NCBI RefSeq assembly: GCF_032854445.1
Contig: NW_027018127.1
Coordinates: forward strand, 1 to 64,000
Direction of reading: 5' to 3'
Source of the DNA: Liolophura sinensis
Lineage: Eukaryota; Mollusca; Polyplacophora; Chitonida; Chitonidae
Length of the DNA stretch: 64,000 nucleotides
The notes beneath the pieces were generated by a model. The model was not told the DNA's origin. It made no database searches and was given only the letters and a program-made list of their open reading frames with translations. Numbering within the stretch: position 1 is the first letter of the stretch; every line of letters starts with the position of its first letter. Of the stretch, positions 48,388-58,639 are shown piece after piece. The position numbers and the translations under genes are program-made.

Positions 48388-49717
48388 ATGTCTCTTATAC
48401 CAGCTTAATATTATGCAGTTCCTCGTATCTGTTTTTGTTTATTATTATTATTATTAATATGAAAGGGTAGAGATTCCATGTATGTAAGCCCATATATTTA
48501 TAATTGTTGATCTACATTTATTTCATCACTTAATATACATTTTTCTTTCTTAGTCTTGAAAAATTTAACTGCAGAAAATATTTACTGTGAATCCAGCAAT
48601 TGATTACTCCTAATAATTCTGATAGATTAAATAGTCTTTGCGGTTTTGTGGCAATGAAAGTCACTGGGTAAGTTATTTGTGATGAGTTACCTCCCTTACT
48701 ACACAAACGGCTTCGGTACTCCACGAACGACAACAGGCCTACTACAGCTTCAGATTGAATTGTGTGTTCAAATGTGCCATAACTGACAACTAAAACCAAT
48801 GACTGGATAGAGGAAGGTATTATTCTCGTTGTAGGTGATAAGTTTCGAACAAATTAGATCACTAAAAGTCTGTATTTTAACCCAGTATTTAGCCTATGTC
48901 TTAGGGCTACCCGTCATTTAGTGACGGATCCTTGTCGAAGTTCAACTCTTTCATACTGGCTGAAAATGACAGAGATCTGTGTATAAATAAAATTCGTGTC
49001 AGCAATATATGTCATTTTATTCCAAGAAATTGTGTTGAGAATTAAAAATACAGTATGTGTACATGTATTTAAACTTCAGTCTTACAGCGTGTGTTTATGG
49101 TTTGCTGTTGTTTATGCTGCTTCTGTTGTGTGTTTGCAGAGCCGACGCTGAGATTCACAGAGACAGACAACAGTGGGCTGACAATCACTGACAGCGGCTC
49201 TGTGGTAAAGGCTGAGGACTTGTCCTGGGGGTGGAGGAGAGCTGTGACAGACGGGCATTACCAGACGGGCAGGTACTACTGCGAGATACACACCACCTGT
49301 TCACCTGGCTGTTACTGTCATGTAGGAGTGACACAGGAGAGCTGTGGTGTGAGTGGGAAGACAGACCCTGGGCGTAACTCCTGGTACATTGAGATGGTGT
49401 ACAGTGGTGATAAGGTCAGGTGTTTTAGTCACAGTGGTGGTGGTGAGATCAAACCTGGCTATCTACAGTACAGACGTTACACACGACCTCATCACCTGGG
49501 TGTGTACCTGGACTGTGATGACCACACACTGACAGTCCTGGACTGTGACAACAACCAGGTAATGTACACTGTCAGTGATGTTATCGTCACAGAGCCTCTC
49601 GTGCCATGGGTTGAGTTTGGTGTCTGGTTTGGATCTGGATCTGTGTCTGCTCGTCTGATAACGGGTGACTCTGCAACTCTGCCTCCAGTTCTCTGTGATA
49701 TGATAAGCACTTCCTGA
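41344..49717 (+). CDS. TRIM-B: RING / B-box1 / B-box2 / coiled-coil / PRY-SPRY protein (six exons, 593 aa)
   Basis: Coding exons are 41344-42015, 42419-42514, 43230-43460, 46493-46515, 46776-46957 and 49140-49717: 1782 nt, in frame to TGA. Same architecture and splice sites as TRIM-A, of which it is a tandem duplicate. All RING, B-box1 and B-box2 ligands are kept. Differences concentrate in exon 1 (24 residues) and SPRY (about 25 residues plus three indels). The most striking is loss of the SPRY-conserved Trp in the YYWE motif, here YYCE (C449). No stop or frameshift is seen, so I call it functional, perhaps with altered target binding. Its introns hold a SINE, a Crypton-like fragment, a hairpin and VNTRs. 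A hAT element and a Harbinger derivative lie 3' of it. Ligase activity is inferred from family membership. Confidence 0.92.
42419..42514 (+). CDS. TRIM-B exon 2 (96-nt coiled-coil exon)
   Basis: Acceptor ccattacag, donor cag/gtgggt. The protein sequence is identical to the TRIM-A exon. Confidence 0.92.
42717..43061 (+). mobile_element. SINE family 2, full length, TRIM-B intron 2
   Basis: Counterpart of 7868-8212. The right target duplication is partly mutated (tctgtgatgggg). Inserted before the segmental duplication. Confidence 0.85.
43230..43460 (+). CDS. TRIM-B exon 3 (231-nt coiled-coil exon)
   Basis: Acceptor gtttgtcag, donor cag/gtaagt. Residues 257-333, phase 0. Five residue changes from TRIM-A, all compatible with a helix. 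Confidence 0.92.
44236..44610 (+). pseudogene. Crypton-like tyrosine recombinase fragment in TRIM-B intron 3
   Basis: The frame reads DHNPYGNGNQPMDLKKI, then YTNHCVQATTATVL and VTGHRNESSVRSYV. That order (N-P-x-G, NHxxRATT, tGHR, SY) matches the C-terminal catalytic part of Crypton-type eukaryotic tyrosine recombinases. The Arg expected in the HxxR box is Gln here (HCVQ), so this copy is probably dead. The 5' part of the domain is missing or in another frame (44090-44281, unrecognised). The surrounding 0.83 kb is absent from TRIM-A. It is intronic, same strand as the gene. Confidence 0.65.
44961..45125 (+). repeat. Long intronic inverted repeat (hairpin), TRIM-B intron 3
   Basis: Same hairpin as in TRIM-A (arms 44961-45034 and 45054-45125), with no difference seen across arms and loop. 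Confidence 0.85.
45245..45360 (+). mobile_element. SINE family 1 relic in TRIM-B intron 3
   Basis: Counterpart of the copy at 10595-10710. Confidence 0.6.
46493..46515 (+). CDS. TRIM-B exon 4 (23-nt micro-exon)
   Basis: Same 23 bases as TRIM-A exon 4 (GSTDFTK), with acceptor ttgacag and donor gtatgt. Confidence 0.88.
46776..46957 (+). CDS. TRIM-B exon 5 (linker helix)
   Basis: Acceptor ctctcacag, donor acaa/gtaggt. 182 nt like TRIM-A exon 5. Three replacements in the second half of the exon. Confidence 0.88.
47215..47650. repeat. 42-bp minisatellite, TRIM-B intron 5
   Basis: As in TRIM-A, with one extra unit of about 42 bp (near 47365-47405). Confidence 0.8.
47795..48012. repeat. 86-bp VNTR, TRIM-B intron 5 (short allele)
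   Basis: About two units of the repeat seen at 13110-13620, followed by B-specific sequence to about 48090. Confidence 0.75.
48218..48265 (-). mobile_element. SINE family 2 tail fragment, TRIM-B intron 5
   Basis: Counterpart of 13738-13785; longer (gagt)n run. Confidence 0.6.
48354..48384. repeat. (TA)n microsatellite, TRIM-B intron 5
   Basis: Short version of 13877-13961. Confidence 0.95.
49140..49717 (+). CDS. TRIM-B exon 6 (PRY-SPRY/B30.2)
   Basis: Acceptor tgtttgcag; residues 403-593 and TGA. Relative to TRIM-A it lacks two residues in the WEWRWW stretch and four in the Cys/Tyr loop after motif 1, and gains Gly-Ser near the C-terminal FGS. The motif-1 Trp codon TGG is TGC (49280-49282). 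The second half is nearly unchanged. Confidence 0.92.
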
Positions 49718-50477
49718 CCATCGGGTAATTATTCATTACATCTTTTCCATCATATTATAATTTGTTGAAATACACTGTTTGGTTAAGTCTTTTTTAAAAA
49801 AAGAAGAAAAAAAAAAATGACCAGTTTGTAGATGTTTTAGTTAATGTGAGCAGTGTGGCTAATTCAGTATGTATAGCTTGTTCTGCAAAGTGGTCATTGA
49901 TCTGTCACAAGCTTACAGCTTGGTGTAGTTATACACAGTCTGTTTCACTTGTCCTGAACATCAATGTCAGGTTTCTTTCAGACAAAATACATGTAGATAA
50001 TGACTGGGTAGTTTTATTTTGAGTGATGGTGACTTGTAAATCAGCATAATCAGGAGTGTCACTGAGCAAAACAGGTCAGAGTTTGTACTTGACAATACGT
50101 ATAGTCAACATGTTACATGTAGTAGGATGTACATTTGTGACAAAAAACCTTGTAGAAATAAATAACCAATAGTCTGTATATATAGAATAGTGCACTTACC
50201 ACGTAACTAACCACAAAATTGGGTTACACTTTGTCAAAACTGCTCTTTTTTGGTGCACTGGTCTCTTGTACCTAACTTCGTGGAAACTTGCCGCAGTATT
50301 TCGCCCCACTGAAAAAAAAATGTTTTGCCTCTCACAGAACGCGAGTACCTCAATATCGGATCTAACTACCAAAAACAGCCTTTTTCCAAATACCTTTTTC
50401 AGAAAGTGGCTAAGGGTATAGAAAATTATTTTTCTTACCATGATCGGGCCAGCACGTCATAACCCATGAATGGTTTA
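49718..50477. other. 3' UTR and flank of TRIM-B up to the Harbinger derivative
   Basis: Close match to 15237-15993; includes the candidate poly(A) signal. Confidence 0.6.
50157..50162 (+). terminator. Candidate poly(A) signal of TRIM-B
   Basis: AATAAA about 440 bases after the stop, at the same place as in TRIM-A. Confidence 0.35.
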
Positions 50478-51120
50478 AAGCTGAGATTCCATATACGCGG
50501 TATGCGGTTTGCGGTATACGGCACGCGGTACGCGGATACGGCATGCGGTATGCGTTTCTCTGATTCCATTTATGCGGTAACCTATGCGTTTTCTTTCATT
50601 CATGGTGCGTTTTAATCAGAGCAAACATGTCGCATTCCTCCATTTCACGACGTGTGGCTTTAGAGCAAGATTCAGACCTTGCCATAATAGCAATGTCATA
50701 TAAGTTGTTGCAACTAAAGAAGCGTAAAAAGAGAAAACACCGATGGTGGGTCCACAGTATTTTGCGGCAAAGAGCTCAGCAGGGAGGTTTCCATAAGTTG
50801 GTCTCGGAATTGCAGCTGGATGGAGAAAAATTCCAACAATACTTTCGTCTAACCAGAGAACAATTTAAACAAGTTCCCACCACGTGTCGGGGTAACACCC
50901 CACCAGTGACGTCATTTCTTGGGATACCCTGTCCGGTTTTGAAAACGCATACCGCACCGATCGCTACATGGTGCGATTGATTTTGCCGTATACGTTTCCG
51001 CATGAAAAAACGGATCCGCGACCGTACCTTTGGAATCATTGCAACTTATTTTAACTATTTCGATTTTTTACCGCATACCGCGTACCGTATACCGCTACCG
51101 CATGTAAGGAATCTCAGCTT
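50478..51120 (+). mobile_element. PIF/Harbinger-type element, internally deleted (643 bp)
   Basis: Perfect 13-bp terminal inverted repeats (aagctgagattcc / ggaatctcagctt). Both ends carry subterminal repeats rich in gcggtatgcgg-type words. Block A has the empty site (tggtttcagatt, about 15990). The exact target duplication cannot be resolved; an extra A sits at the left junction. The inside holds a transposase fragment. Confidence 0.82.
50627..50905 (+). pseudogene. Harbinger transposase N-terminal fragment
   Basis: Starts MSHSSISRR, then a Lys/Arg-rich patch and RWWVHSILRQRAQQG..FHKL followed by LDGEKFQQYFRL. I recognise this as the N-terminal signature of PIF/Harbinger (HARBI1-like) transposases. 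The frame then loses similarity near REQFKQV, and the DDE catalytic domain is missing. Remaining bases up to the 3' inverted repeat resemble a terminal region. This is a deletion derivative that cannot encode an active enzyme. Confidence 0.75.
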
Positions 51121-51718
51121 CAGATTAAATCGTAAAAACGGACCAGATCAGATTGACGTTGTTGTTGCAGCGCGTTGCACAAGATAATTCTGTTTTGAAT
51201 TCCGGTCGACTATGTGTTGTCTGCATGATGAGGTTAATCCTATGCTGAACAAGAACTGTTTTAGGATGCCATTATCTTGAAAACATTGTCAGCTGTAAGT
51301 TTCTCCTTTCCTAAATGTTTCTCTATTTGTCAACTTTGCTTATTCAAACTTTGGCGTTCACAACAGTTTGTCATGATCTGGGCATAGTTTGAGTATGTGA
51401 CATGTTTACAAGAGTAAATATTTGAAGCTGTTTATCAGATTTTTATCTTCAGTATAAACACATTGACATTTACTGGACTATTTGTGTTTATTAAATACCT
51501 CAACCACATTACTATGTAAACATCTAACATATATAACATATTATTATATTCACTGTCCTCTAAGGATTATGCCCACATTATGATATTTTTTAATTTCTAA
51601 ATACATGTATATACATTGATTATGTTGCATTTTATTTAGAATATAGTTTTTTTTTGATTGCATGTGCTTAGCTTGATGAAATAATTAAAGTATCATTGTT
51701 GCGAATTTGATTACCAAC

Positions 51719-54700
51719 TGGGGCTATTCTAGGTCCAAAGTTTGGGCACCCTTGGGCCGAGCGTAGCGAGGCGTTGCCTATTAGCCGGGGGTCTGGTGGC
51801 CGCAGGCCCCCAGCCGCTAGATTTTTTCGACGCCCAGAAATGCATTCTAGGCCATATTAAGCACTTTGATAGATGTTATGAAAAGCACTCTCAGGTATTT
51901 TAAACAGCTTAAAATATTAGTTAATACTATCCACACATTTATATTTTACATCTATTTATATATGTTTTAATAATATAACGATATACGTCTCTGTTGTAGG
52001 CCTACGAACTGGGACTGACCCTGAGTTTTAGATGTGACATACATACATGTGACAAATAATGAAACAGTGCATTTTGTCGCAGACCCTCGGGTTTTAATTT
52101 ATAACACATACCATCACATATATGTCAGCAGGTTTGTTGTTGTAAATAAACAAGTGCATGCACAATGTACCTTGACTTTCACCCAAGCACTGCTTTGAGT
52201 TCATTTACTTGCTCATTATAGTAAACATTCTATTTCTTATGTATTGACTTGATAACTATCAGTATGTCAGACATGCACATAATAGATACATTCAGAACCA
52301 TAATGTGCAAAAAGTCTCAAACAAATTGTGTATTAACTCACCAAGTTCATCTTTTCAAATGAAAATTAGCACATTATGATTCAGCAAGGCAGGATCCTAC
52401 GATCTTTCACTGAAGCCCATTTCTCCGCTATTCTTTTCACGTATGATTCTGAAAGGCTGTCAGGGCCATTCAGGTTTATTCTCATGAAACGATCCAAGCT
52501 TGTTTGGTTGAGTGAGGCTCTCAGTGAGCTGCAAATGAGGTTCATGGCAGAAAAACCTCTTTCTACGTTTGCTGTGGAAGGCGGGATTAGTAGTGCCAAT
52601 TCAAACAATTTCATACAGTGCTTTGTGGTAGTTAAGCTCCCAGAAGCACACATTTGCTGATAAACTGAGGCAGATTCCACGGGATGACTGTCAATGTAGT
52701 CACTGGTGTCCATCTTTTTGATTTTCTTGTCTCGGACCATCTTAGCAACTTCTGTCCTGAAATCGTAGCAACAAGTTTCGTAAGCCTGATCAAATTCTTG
52801 TAGAAAATCTGACCTCTCTCCAATTGCTTCCTGCCTATTAATTAAAGGATAGGAAGTGTTTGTTTCACCCCCGTGAGTATCCAACTGTGTGTCACCATAA
52901 AACTCAGTGAGAGCATCCAAGTGAGCAAGCCTGTCACTAACTTGAGGCTTGAGTGAAGGATTAAACACATCAAAATGTTTTAACACAGGGTTGTTGATTG
53001 ATATGGCATCCTCCAATTCTTGTAGAAGACTGTGCAAAAATGGTCTTGCTACAGTTTGTTTGAATTGTTCCACAGTTTCTGTAACAGACTGATCGTGATC
53101 AAGAAAGCTGTCTTCTCGTCTGAGGCGTCTCCCCATCTCTGCTCTTGTCTTGTTCTTTTCCACAAATTTTCTTGCTTGTGAAAAGTATTTGCCTAGATCC
53201 AAATTTGCAGAAAGCTCTGAAATAGCTAATTTCAGTTTTTGAAATCTTGCCGGAATAGATGTGAAATCCAGGTTCTTTCTCTGAAGAAACTTAGAGAACT
53301 GATTTACGGCGATCAGCACGTCGGCGAGTAAAACTGCCATCAAGCACACTTCAATAAGCTGATCTCTACAGCCCTTTACTTCAGGTTCGCCTCGATTAGC
53401 GAACAGAGTGTCAAGAGAATCCAGCAAACAGTCCCAGCGTGACAATATCCTCACACATGCTTCTCCGTGACTCAGCCACCGTGTTGTGCAAGCCTTCAAA
53501 ATTTTAACAGGCGTGAGGCCTTCAACAGCCTGTGCTTCTTCAAAAACGGCGAACTTGATAGTTGAGTGTTTGAAAAGTTTCCAAACTGTGAGCAATACTT
53601 TGTCCAGCTGCTGAAGTAATGGGAATTTCTTCATTAAGTGTACGAATACTAAAGCCAGTTTGTGATTTCTGCAATTCTGGTATATTGCGTGAGGGGATAT
53701 GTGCCTAATTCTTCTCTGAAGTCCGTTTTTTTCACCAGACATTGTGTTTGTTCCATCAAACCCAGTAAATCGAATTTCTTTCGGTTCAAGTCCTTTCTGT
53801 TTTAAAACGCCCATCACCTCAGTGAAAAGCGACCCAGCTGTTTTATCAGCCTTGATTTGAACAATTGATAAATATTCTTCACTAACCTTGTGTGTTATTC
53901 TGTCCACGTACCTGATGAAGATGGTGAGTTGTTCTCGATCTTTTTCATCTGTGCTTTCGTCTGCTAAGATGGTAAAGCCAGAGCAACAGGCCAGCTTATC
54001 GAGAAGATCTGTCTCTAAACAACAGTTTATCGCACACAGAAATTCCTCAACGCTTGTAGATGACAAGTATGTGGCGTTTTTAGCACTAGATTGGCAATGC
54101 CATCGTAAGCCTTCCTCTCCCAAATTTGCAATAAAATTCACAAATTCTTGAAAGTTCTGTTTTACTGCCCACTTTTTCTTAGCAATGAAGTATGTTGATT
54201 TTATCAATTTTTCGACTACTCTCTGATTTCGGGCTTGTTCTGTTTGTTTTTGTTTTGCCAAAGAACTCGTTATCTGCTGTGTTATATTTCCCTTGGAAAC
54301 CATGGCTTGTATAGCTCTTTTCTGAGTAATGGCATTCTGGTGTTTACTGCCACGGCTGTGATTTTCTAAAACCCTTTTTGGATGGCCTTCTAGTTTAACT
54401 GCTTTATTTTTCCATGTCTCGTCACCTGTTACAGCATATTCCTCACATAATTTGCACTTCCAACCTTGTTGGTCATGACTGTAATAAAGCCAAGAAAACA
54501 TTTTTTCCCACTGGGCCCGTGATTGACCGTCCCTGTTTGTTCGTCCGTCAAATCTTTTGCCCTCCGTTGTGCTATAGTCTAAAGGCTCGGTTTGTTCTGG
54601 TGTTGAAGGCCTATCGCTGTCACATTTTCCTGTATATTTTCCAAGTTTTCTTGGGTGTGAAGTTTAGAAGTGCTTGGTGTTTCGCTGGTGCTTGCCGACG

Positions 54701-55075
54701 CCGGTTCGGGGCTAGGGGATATCAGCACGCCCGACTCCGGCACCTCTGGCTCTGCAGCACTTCCCTCACTATCGATGCCGTCACGTGTTTCATTTGCTTC
54801 TGAAATCCTTGCCTTTTTTCGACCACTACCGCCAAAAAAATCTGTCTTTGCAGAGATTTAAACAATACATCACGCTAGCTACCGATTGTGATTGTAATGG
54901 CCTATTTAAGGGTGTTTTGATGTCGTTTTGTTTCCTACTGTTTAGACCGATTCATACAAGCAGTGAAGTTCATTTTTCCGCGAATATTGTTTTTCTTTGT
55001 CACTCGTTTGGGCGCCCAAACTGGCGACGCCCAAACCCGTTATATCGGGTTCAAAATCGGCCTAGATCAGCTCTA
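51719..55075 (-). mobile_element. hAT DNA transposon, near complete
   Basis: Sequence absent from block A, where ttaccaatcc is uninterrupted (about 16941-16952). The left end (tggggctattctaggtcc) and the reverse complement of the right end (tagagctgatctaggcc) form an imperfect terminal inverted repeat. The right end fits the hAT YARNG consensus; the left has one mismatch. Flanks share accaa on both sides, consistent with a decayed 8-bp target duplication. The transposase is on the minus strand. It lies about 2 kb downstream of the TRIM-B stop. Confidence 0.85.
52381..54501 (-). CDS. hAT-family transposase (706 aa from first ATG)
   Basis: Uninterrupted reading frame. N-terminal zinc finger: C16, C19, H48, H54 (BED/TTF-like). 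RNase-H-fold catalytic core: D181 in LADEST, D249 in GFDGTNTMSG, the hAT C-H pair in QNCRNH (277-280), then TRWLSH (341-346). The last acid is E647 in NVERGFSAMN, within the C-terminal hAT dimerisation region. All three catalytic acids are present. The frame stays open 5' of the ATG to a stop at 54664-54666 and reads like transposase there, so the annotated ATG is probably not the original start. A neighbouring frame is open further 5', suggesting a frameshift or intron at the N-terminus. It resembles hAT relatives of the ZBED/KIAA1586 type. It acts, if expressed, in cut-and-paste of its own element; it is not a host gene. Confidence 0.88.
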   Translation of the reverse strand: MFSWLYYSHDQQGWKCKLCEEYAVTGDETWKNKAVKLEGHPKRVLENHSRGSKHQNAITQKRAIQAMVSKGNITQQITSSLAKQKQTEQARNQRVVEKLIKSTYFIAKKKWAVKQNFQEFVNFIANLGEEGLRWHCQSSAKNATYLSSTSVEEFLCAINCCLETDLLDKLACCSGFTILADESTDEKDREQLTIFIRYVDRITHKVSEEYLSIVQIKADKTAGSLFTEVMGVLKQKGLEPKEIRFTGFDGTNTMSGEKNGLQRRIRHISPHAIYQNCRNHKLALVFVHLMKKFPLLQQLDKVLLTVWKLFKHSTIKFAVFEEAQAVEGLTPVKILKACTTRWLSHGEACVRILSRWDCLLDSLDTLFANRGEPEVKGCRDQLIEVCLMAVLLADVLIAVNQFSKFLQRKNLDFTSIPARFQKLKLAISELSANLDLGKYFSQARKFVEKNKTRAEMGRRLRREDSFLDHDQSVTETVEQFKQTVARPFLHSLLQELEDAISINNPVLKHFDVFNPSLKPQVSDRLAHLDALTEFYGDTQLDTHGGETNTSYPLINRQEAIGERSDFLQEFDQAYETCCYDFRTEVAKMVRDKKIKKMDTSDYIDSHPVESASVYQQMCASGSLTTTKHCMKLFELALLIPPSTANVERGFSAMNLICSSLRASLNQTSLDRFMRINLNGPDSLSESYVKRIAEKWASVKDRRILPC

Positions 55076-55779
55076 GACCAATCAAATAAATAAAAAGCAA
55101 ATAAGTACTTGTCCGTAATATAAATTGAGATATATATTCTACACCCTGACATATCTACTTGCAAGTTTTTCACAGCTGGCTTGTACTGTGTGTGCTGTAC
55201 AGAATGGATTGATAGTTTCATTTTAGGTTTAACCTCCAAGACCACCTTTCATCTCCAACTTGATGTGCAGCTCAAATCATGTATCCAAAGTGCTTCTTTT
55301 GTCATATGTGACTTTGTCTGGGTGTTTTTGAGTTCCCATACATGTATTTTCAGTAAAACACACAACAAAGTGTCAATGTAAAATCAGCTGGCAAATCATC
55401 TTTGATCTCTGAACTTTGCAAATGTGAAAGTCTGGCTTGTACCTGATTTACTTTAGGATGCAGCTTCATCCCCAGTACTGTTGCTATGACAACCTGTGGT
55501 CAAGATTATGAGGTCACTGCACCATTTCATCAGTTTCCTGTTATTTTGATGTCAGATGTTGTTGTATTCGTGTATGATTCAGTGGCATTCTCTGTCTTTT
55601 GTCTTCCAACTTCTGAAACATACGATAATAAAAAATAAGTGATTGTGTAAATTGTAATCGTCGTTTGGATGCTTAATTACAGTGTCAATGAAATGTAGTA
55701 ATACACACTTAAATCATGCACAATATGTAGCATTTTTACACAGTTTTACGTACACCAATTTCACAATCAACATGTTCAA
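55076..55779. other. 3' flank of TRIM-B after the hAT element
   Basis: Matches 16952-17650 of block A; no gene seen. Confidence 0.55.
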
Positions 55780-56320
55780 GTTACCTGATGTGTATTTTCT
55801 CGGTAGTGCTGGGTTTCCTCTCATTTTACCTGATGTGTATCTTGTCAGTAGTGCTGGGTGGTTTCCTCTCTGTGATACCTTGTTCCTATGTTACCTGATA
55901 TGTATCTTTTGAGCTGTGATAGGTTTCCTGTCTCTCTGATACGTTGTGCGATTATTATTTAATGTGTGTATCTTCTACTGTGATGGGTTTCCTGTCTCTA
56001 TGATACCTTGTGCGAATATTATTTGATGTGTGTCTTCTCAGGTGGGGTGGGCTTCCTGACACTTGGTCCACATATGACCTGATGAGTAACATCTCAGGAG
56101 AGTTGGTTTTCCCCTGTCTAATAATACCGGGTCCATACATTATACATGATGTGTAACTTCTCAGGAGAACTGGTTTTCCCCTCTCCCTAATACCGGGTCC
56201 ACACATTACCTGATGTGTGACTTCTCAGGAGGACTGGTTTTCCTCTCTCTCTAATAACGGGTCGAAACATTATTTGATGTGTAACATCTCAGGAGAGGTG
56301 GTTTTCACCTCTCAGGCTTT
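55780..56320. repeat. 65-bp array, block B 3' flank
   Basis: Counterpart of 17650-18150 with about one extra unit near 55790-55850. Confidence 0.85.
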
Positions 56321-56334
56321 CAGCATATTGGAGG

Positions 56335-56490
56335 CTGAGTTTTATAGTCGCTAATATAAATAAGGCCAAGTCCAGCTCATGCTGGCTTCATCTCCGGTCG
56401 CACGTGTACTGAGAATGGTCTAACAGCAACCTGCGGATGGTCGTATCAATGAAACATTATTGAGTGCGGTGTAAAACGCCAACCAAATAA
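56335..56490 (+). mobile_element. SINE family 1 relic, block B 3' flank
   Basis: Counterpart of 18175-18330, with the same central deletion. Confidence 0.65.
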
Positions 56491-58639
56491 ATGTGTATAA
56501 AGAAGGCTCCCTATTAACTCTCTACCGGTGAGGTTCTAAAAGCACCAAGGCTGGGCTTCAAACTCTTGTGACGGGCAGGATCCAGCATTTTAACTCACGC
56601 CGTGACTGATAGAGCATGTACTGCCTCACTTTTGCGGGGAAGCGATGACTTAGTTAATCAACGACTCTTTCCTTGTGTAGGATGATATGATTTGTTGATG
56701 GAATGAAAACACAACGACGTGATGAGCGCCAGGTGACGAGGTGTTGAGGTAAACAGCTACAAAATCAGGGAAAACGAAGTTCGCTAAGTATTAATGTTAC
56801 ATAGAAGCTGTGAATCAAGATATTAAGAGTTAAAGCGTGGGGAATGAAATGCATACAGCGCCCCTGGCGGTGGGTGTATGTATAACACAACACCGCAGCT
56901 CGTAAAAATCATTACTTTCAATTAGCACAGGGTGGGGCATAACGGACTAGCTATCTCTGGAGGATCAGGTGCGAGTCTCGGTAGTTCCATGGGTAGTGTA
57001 CAAACCATCATGTTTTAATAACCTACGTAAACTCTCATTATTAACATAGCCAGGAACTTCACAAGTCGACGATTGCGGCAGTAGGGGTAAAATGCTCCCC
57101 AGAGAATCCCGTTTTGCTCCAGACGTTCGTTTTGGTCCCATGAGATATTTTACACGTAACTATGCACCGGCATTACGCTTTTTACTGTTTTAGTTTAAAT
57201 GAGGTAAACAAACGATTTGTAACACACATCGTGTAATATTTAGAGCCAAGAATGATATAAATAACTGCACAACAGCTATGGTAGACTTACACATACATAC
57301 GGGTGTGAAAAAGGCACAAGTATCATTTTTTCACTTCTATATACAGTCTTTTCCATAAACTTTTTCAAATTTAATTAGCCGAAGAATTTTAGCTAAAAAG
57401 CATACTTGATATTAACGTGTAAGACAAAGGTTGTTAGAGAGAATTAGAAAGACTTCAACCGACAGTAAATTCAAATTGTTGGTTTACAAGAGTTGCCTTC
57501 ATTTACATGTACGAAATCGTACAAGTGTGAGGAAGGACACCTGAACTCCATCCCAGGCTGGAGTTGAAAAGCGTTTACTTGTCTCATTTGTGTAACTTTG
57601 GTTTTAACCCATTACTATGTAGGCCAAAATAAAGGTTGAACTTTGATTACATTTTTTTTTAGTTAAAAACTAAAATATATAATAAGCCCTGATATGAATT
57701 CCAATTGTGCCATGGCATTCATATATAATTCATTATTAATATGATGCATTTTGCTGAAAAAGGTATATTTTCAACACTCACACATATATTAAATAAAAAT
57801 AAAAAGTCGGGGCAAGCAGATAATTTAAAGATATCTGTAGATACTTAAAATATGTATATCTGTCTAAATAGCAATATGCAACTGTAAATGAATTATACAA
57901 GGACCACGTGATCAGCAAGGTCAGAGGTTGCAGTACCCTAGGTGGCTATGAACTCCTTTGTTAACTGTGACAAATGCAGATATTTCAGATACTTACCTTT
58001 TCTTTTATTTTCTTTTATCTGTACTGGTTTTTGTTAAATAAAATGTTTCTATACTGTGGTTAAGCAGCTTGCTATGCACTAATATAAAATAGAAGCGATA
58101 AATGAGGACTGTTCCATAGTTTATTAGGGTTCCAATGGTTGAAGACATTACACTTGTTAAGTCATTGTTGTTCGTTTTAGTACATGCAGTGAATGTGGAA
58201 GAGTTTAAATTTTAGAACCAGAGGTCAAATTAGAATATCTGCGTCCCACGTTTAAAATATTCATGAAATGTTGTGTTTTCTTGTGGTCTTCTCGGTATTT
58301 TGGTGTATAGTTTATGACATGTTTTCAGCTTGGATAATTTTACAATTTTAATGAGGAAAATAATATATAAAGGGCTGGAAGTTTAATTTGCTATCGTAAT
58401 CTACCATTTCAGGCTCCTGTGAAAGTGTACATGATACACGCTTTATACGTTTGAACCATCATACATCATATACGTTTATATAAATAATGGGTTTCTCCAT
58501 TTTTCTTCTGATTTGCTATGATTGTTGTTTTAAAATTGGTATTTAATCTTTAATAGGCCAGAGAGTGTTTGCCTAAATTACGATATTTAATTGAGCATGT
58601 GACGTAACGTGGCAAAGTGGACCGTGGATCGGGGCAAAA
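56491..58639. other. Conserved non-coding flank, block B
   Basis: Counterpart of 18331-20450; no gene seen. Confidence 0.5.
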
